DNA from: Zeimonas sediminis
GTDB taxonomy: Bacteria; Pseudomonadota; Gammaproteobacteria; Burkholderiales; Burkholderiaceae_E
NCBI RefSeq assembly: GCF_023721795.1
Contig: NZ_JAMQYE010000001.1
Coordinates: 1,612,001 to 1,676,000 of the forward strand
DNA: 64,000 nucleotides
Direction of reading: 5' to 3'
In this document: one piece after another, positions 62,018-64,000 of the stretch
Numbering within the stretch: the stretch's first letter is position 1
Layout of the letters: the number at the start of each line of letters is the position of its first letter
Translations under genes and position numbers: made by a program
Notes under the pieces: generated by a model
The model's input: the letters and a program-made list of their open reading frames with translations, nothing else
Databases searched by the model: none
Told to the model about the DNA's origin: nothing

Positions 62018-63418
62018 ATGGCCGAGCGCTCCCTGGAAACGGACTACCTGATCGTCGGCGCGGGTGCCACGGCGATGGCCTTCGCCGACACGCTGCTCGA
62101 CGACAGCGACGCCAGCATGGCGATCGTCGACCGCCGGCACAAGCCTGGCGGGCACTGGCTCGATGCGTATCCCTTCGTGCGGCTGCACGGCCCGTCGGCC
62201 AACTACGGCGTCAACTCGCGGCCGCTCGGCTCGGGCCTGATCGACCGGACCGGCCTGAACCAGGGACTCTACGAGCTGGCTACCGGCCCGGAGATCTGCG
62301 CCTACTTCGACCAGGTCATGCACCAGCGGCTGCTGCCGAGCGGCCGGGTCGCCTGGCTGCCGCTGAGCGACTACGAGGACGGCGTCGTCCGCTCCCGCGT
62401 CAACGGTGCGGGCACCCGCGTGCACGCCCGCCGCAGGATCGTCGATGCGACCTTCGCCGACACCCGCGTGCCTGCCACGCACGCCCCGTCCTTCGCGGTG
62501 GCAGATGGCGTGCGCTGCGTGCCGCCGAACGAGCTCGTGCAACTGCGCGAGCCCTGCGCCGGCTTCGTGATCGTGGGCGCGGGCAAGACCGCGATGGACA
62601 CGGCGGTCTGGCTGCTCGAGCAGGGCGCGGACCCGGACACGATCACCTGGATACGCCCGCGCGATGCCTGGCTGCTGAACCGCAGGAACGTCCAGCCGAG
62701 CCACGACTTCTTCGAGCAGACGATCGGCGCGTTCGCGCACGAGATGGAGTCGGCGCGCGATGCGACATCGCTGGACGACCTGTTCGCGCGACTCGAGGAG
62801 AAGGGGCAGCTCTGCCGCATCGACGGCTCGGTCTGGCCGACGATGTATCGCTGCGCGGTCGTCAGCGATGCCGAGCTCGCCCAGATGCGCAGGATCCGCA
62901 AGGTGGTGCGCCTCGGCCACGTGACGGCGATCGAGCCCGACCGGATCCTGCTGGAGGGCGGGACCGTCCCGACCTCGCCCGACCATGTCCACGTTCACTG
63001 CAGCGTCGACGGCATCCCGAGAAAGAAGCCGCAGCCGATCTTCCAGGAAGGGAGGATCCTGCTCCAGTACGTTCGCCGCTGCTCGCCGACCTTCAGCGGC
63101 GCGCTCGTCGCGCACCTCGAGGCGACGATCGCCGACGACGCGACGAAGAACGCGATGGCGACGCCGGTGCCGATCCCCGACGAACCGGTCGACTGGCTGC
63201 GCAACCAGCTGGCCGATGCCCGCAACAGCCTCGCCTGGCGCCAGTCGCCCGAGCTGCAGCGCTGGCTGGTCGAGTCGCGGCTGGACACCTTCTCGGCCAT
63301 GATCGCCCGCGCGATGCGCGAGCCCACGCCCGCCGGCAGCGCGATCCTCGAGCGCTGGAGCCGCGCGATCAAGCCGGGGGTGGCGAGGTTGTCCGAGCTG
63401 CTCGCGAGCGCCCGCTGA
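62018..63418 (+). CDS. NAD(P)/FAD-binding oxidoreductase, monooxygenase-like
   Basis: A 466-residue protein with two dinucleotide-binding loops: YLIVGAGATAMAFADTLL (residues about 9-26, FAD type) and FVIVGAGKTAMDTAVWLLEQG (about 188-208, NAD(P) type). This two-fold layout is that of flavin monooxygenases and related reductases, but the FxGxxxHxxxW Baeyer-Villiger fingerprint is not seen. Between the folds is the unusual block RLHGPSANYGVNSRPLG. It precedes a DUF1989 gene by 19 bp, suggesting a joint pathway. Function not recognised. Confidence 0.82.
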   Translation: MAERSLETDYLIVGAGATAMAFADTLLDDSDASMAIVDRRHKPGGHWLDAYPFVRLHGPSANYGVNSRPLGSGLIDRTGLNQGLYELATGPEICAYFDQVMHQRLLPSGRVAWLPLSDYEDGVVRSRVNGAGTRVHARRRIVDATFADTRVPATHAPSFAVADGVRCVPPNELVQLREPCAGFVIVGAGKTAMDTAVWLLEQGADPDTITWIRPRDAWLLNRRNVQPSHDFFEQTIGAFAHEMESARDATSLDDLFARLEEKGQLCRIDGSVWPTMYRCAVVSDAELAQMRRIRKVVRLGHVTAIEPDRILLEGGTVPTSPDHVHVHCSVDGIPRKKPQPIFQEGRILLQYVRRCSPTFSGALVAHLEATIADDATKNAMATPVPIPDEPVDWLRNQLADARNSLAWRQSPELQRWLVESRLDTFSAMIARAMREPTPAGSAILERWSRAIKPGVARLSELLASAR

Positions 63419-63437
63419 ACCCGAAGCCCGAACCCGC

Positions 63438-64000
63438 ATGGAGACATCCTTGAACAAGGTCCTCGAAAGAGTCGTGCCCGGAAAGCACGGCATCGCCGTC
63501 GAGATGCAGCCCGGACAGCACCTGAGAGTCGTCGACCTGGAAGGCAGGCAGGTCGTCGACATGGCGTTGTTCAACCTGCAGAACCTGCGCGAGAAGCTCT
63601 CGACCTCGTACTCGCGAACCCGCTACCTGCCGAAGCACGTCGGGGACTACATCCCGCGCGACCGGATCAACGTCGGCGACTCCCTGATGTCCACGCTCTG
63701 CCGGCCGATGATGACCTTCATCGACGAGACGGCTCCCGAGAAGGGGGTGCACGACTGCCACAACCGGATGTGCAACCGCTACCTGTACGAGGTGCAGCTG
63801 GGACTCGGGCCGCAGGACGGCTGCCACGAGATCATCTCGAAGGCCGTCGCGCCCTACGGCCTGCTGCCCGAGGACATCGCGGACACCTTCGACATCAACA
63901 TGCGCTACGAGCACGACTGCACGCGGCATCGATGGGTGATCGGCCTGCCGGCCAGCCGCGCCGGCGACCACGTCGAGTTCCGCGCCGAGATGCCGCTGCT
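63438..64000 (+). CDS. DUF1989 (urea carboxylase-associated) protein, partial at window end
   Basis: The first 187 residues of a DUF1989 protein; the C-terminus lies beyond the window. Typical blocks are VVDLEGRQVVDMALFN, STSYSRTRYLPKHVGDYI, the Cys/His cluster HDCHNRMCNRYLY (His106, Cys107, Cys112) that probably binds metal, and the DFNL-type FDINMRYEHD. Members occur next to urea carboxylase, guanidine and amine degradation genes. ATG at 63438; a TTG twelve bases later has a better-spaced GGAGA and is the alternative start. Confidence 0.85.
   Translation, partial: METSLNKVLERVVPGKHGIAVEMQPGQHLRVVDLEGRQVVDMALFNLQNLREKLSTSYSRTRYLPKHVGDYIPRDRINVGDSLMSTLCRPMMTFIDETAPEKGVHDCHNRMCNRYLYEVQLGLGPQDGCHEIISKAVAPYGLLPEDIADTFDINMRYEHDCTRHRWVIGLPASRAGDHVEFRAEMPL

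Noticed and set aside
1-64000. CRISPR array, prophage, transposon or tRNA genes
   Set aside because: No regularly spaced repeats, integrase, transposase, terminal inverted repeats or cloverleaf with a TTCRA arm could be found by reading either strand.

Overview
The window is about 64 kb of very GC-rich (by eye near 70 %) bacterial chromosome. It is densely packed, with about 61 protein genes in alternating strand blocks and no tRNA, rRNA, insertion sequence, prophage or CRISPR array that I can see. The order yebC-purD-hemF-nadD-rsfS-rlmH-maf-rng, msbA with LPS glycosyltransferases and an O-antigen ligase beside dnaE, gluQ, rdgC and prfC all point to a Gram-negative betaproteobacterium. Burkholderiales is the likeliest order; that is inference from gene content, not a measured phylogeny.

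Layout. 1-9.4 kb: DUF4197 protein, an autoregulated-looking MarR/MFS pair, ribA, a DAO-type oxidase, then a minus-strand operon (DUF853 ATPase, DMT transporter, SDR protein, quinone reductase, TcdA). 9.5-16.4 kb: one tightly overlapping housekeeping operon from yebC to rng. 16.4-20 kb: a periplasmic helical protein, a cation/proton antiporter, a small membrane protein and an AhpD-like protein. 20-25.7 kb: LPS assembly (FkbM methyltransferase, GT2, GT4, MsbA, WaaL-like ligase), directly downstream of dnaE (25.7-29.2 kb). 29.2-35.1 kb: DMT transporter, HAD phosphatase, alpha/beta hydrolase, flavodoxin-like reductase, pirin, LysR regulator and gluQ. 35.2-39.2 kb: RhlE-type helicase, lipoprotein, prfC. 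39.4-45.4 kb: a minus-strand operon running from a keto-deoxy-sugar-acid dehydratase through a semialdehyde dehydrogenase and quinone reductase to MATE and MFS exporters. 45.6-50.5 kb: DUF3300 protein, MetX-like hydrolase, RdgC, MFS transporter.

50.5-55.8 kb is the most unusual stretch: two tiny lipoproteins sharing a C-P-x2-Y-x2-C tail, a tandem hot-dog protein, a GGT-fold hydrolase without signal peptide, a GST, and, behind its own clear sigma-70 promoter, a protein that resembles the Bacillus spore-coat transglutaminase Tgl. 55.8-60.8 kb is a set of hydroxy/keto-acid enzymes (Fe-type alcohol dehydrogenase, RraA-type aldolase, FMN 2-hydroxyacid oxidase, D-2-hydroxyacid dehydrogenase, HpcH/HpaI aldolase). 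60.9-64 kb holds a DMT transporter, a two-dinucleotide-fold oxidoreductase and a DUF1989 protein cut by the window end.

Genome style: many genes are joined by 4-bp ATGA, GTGA or, notably often, TTGA start/stop overlaps. Four convergent pairs overlap tail to tail by 37-41 bp. Two genes, possibly three, look able to make leaderless transcripts. No intergenic gap exceeds 250 bp.
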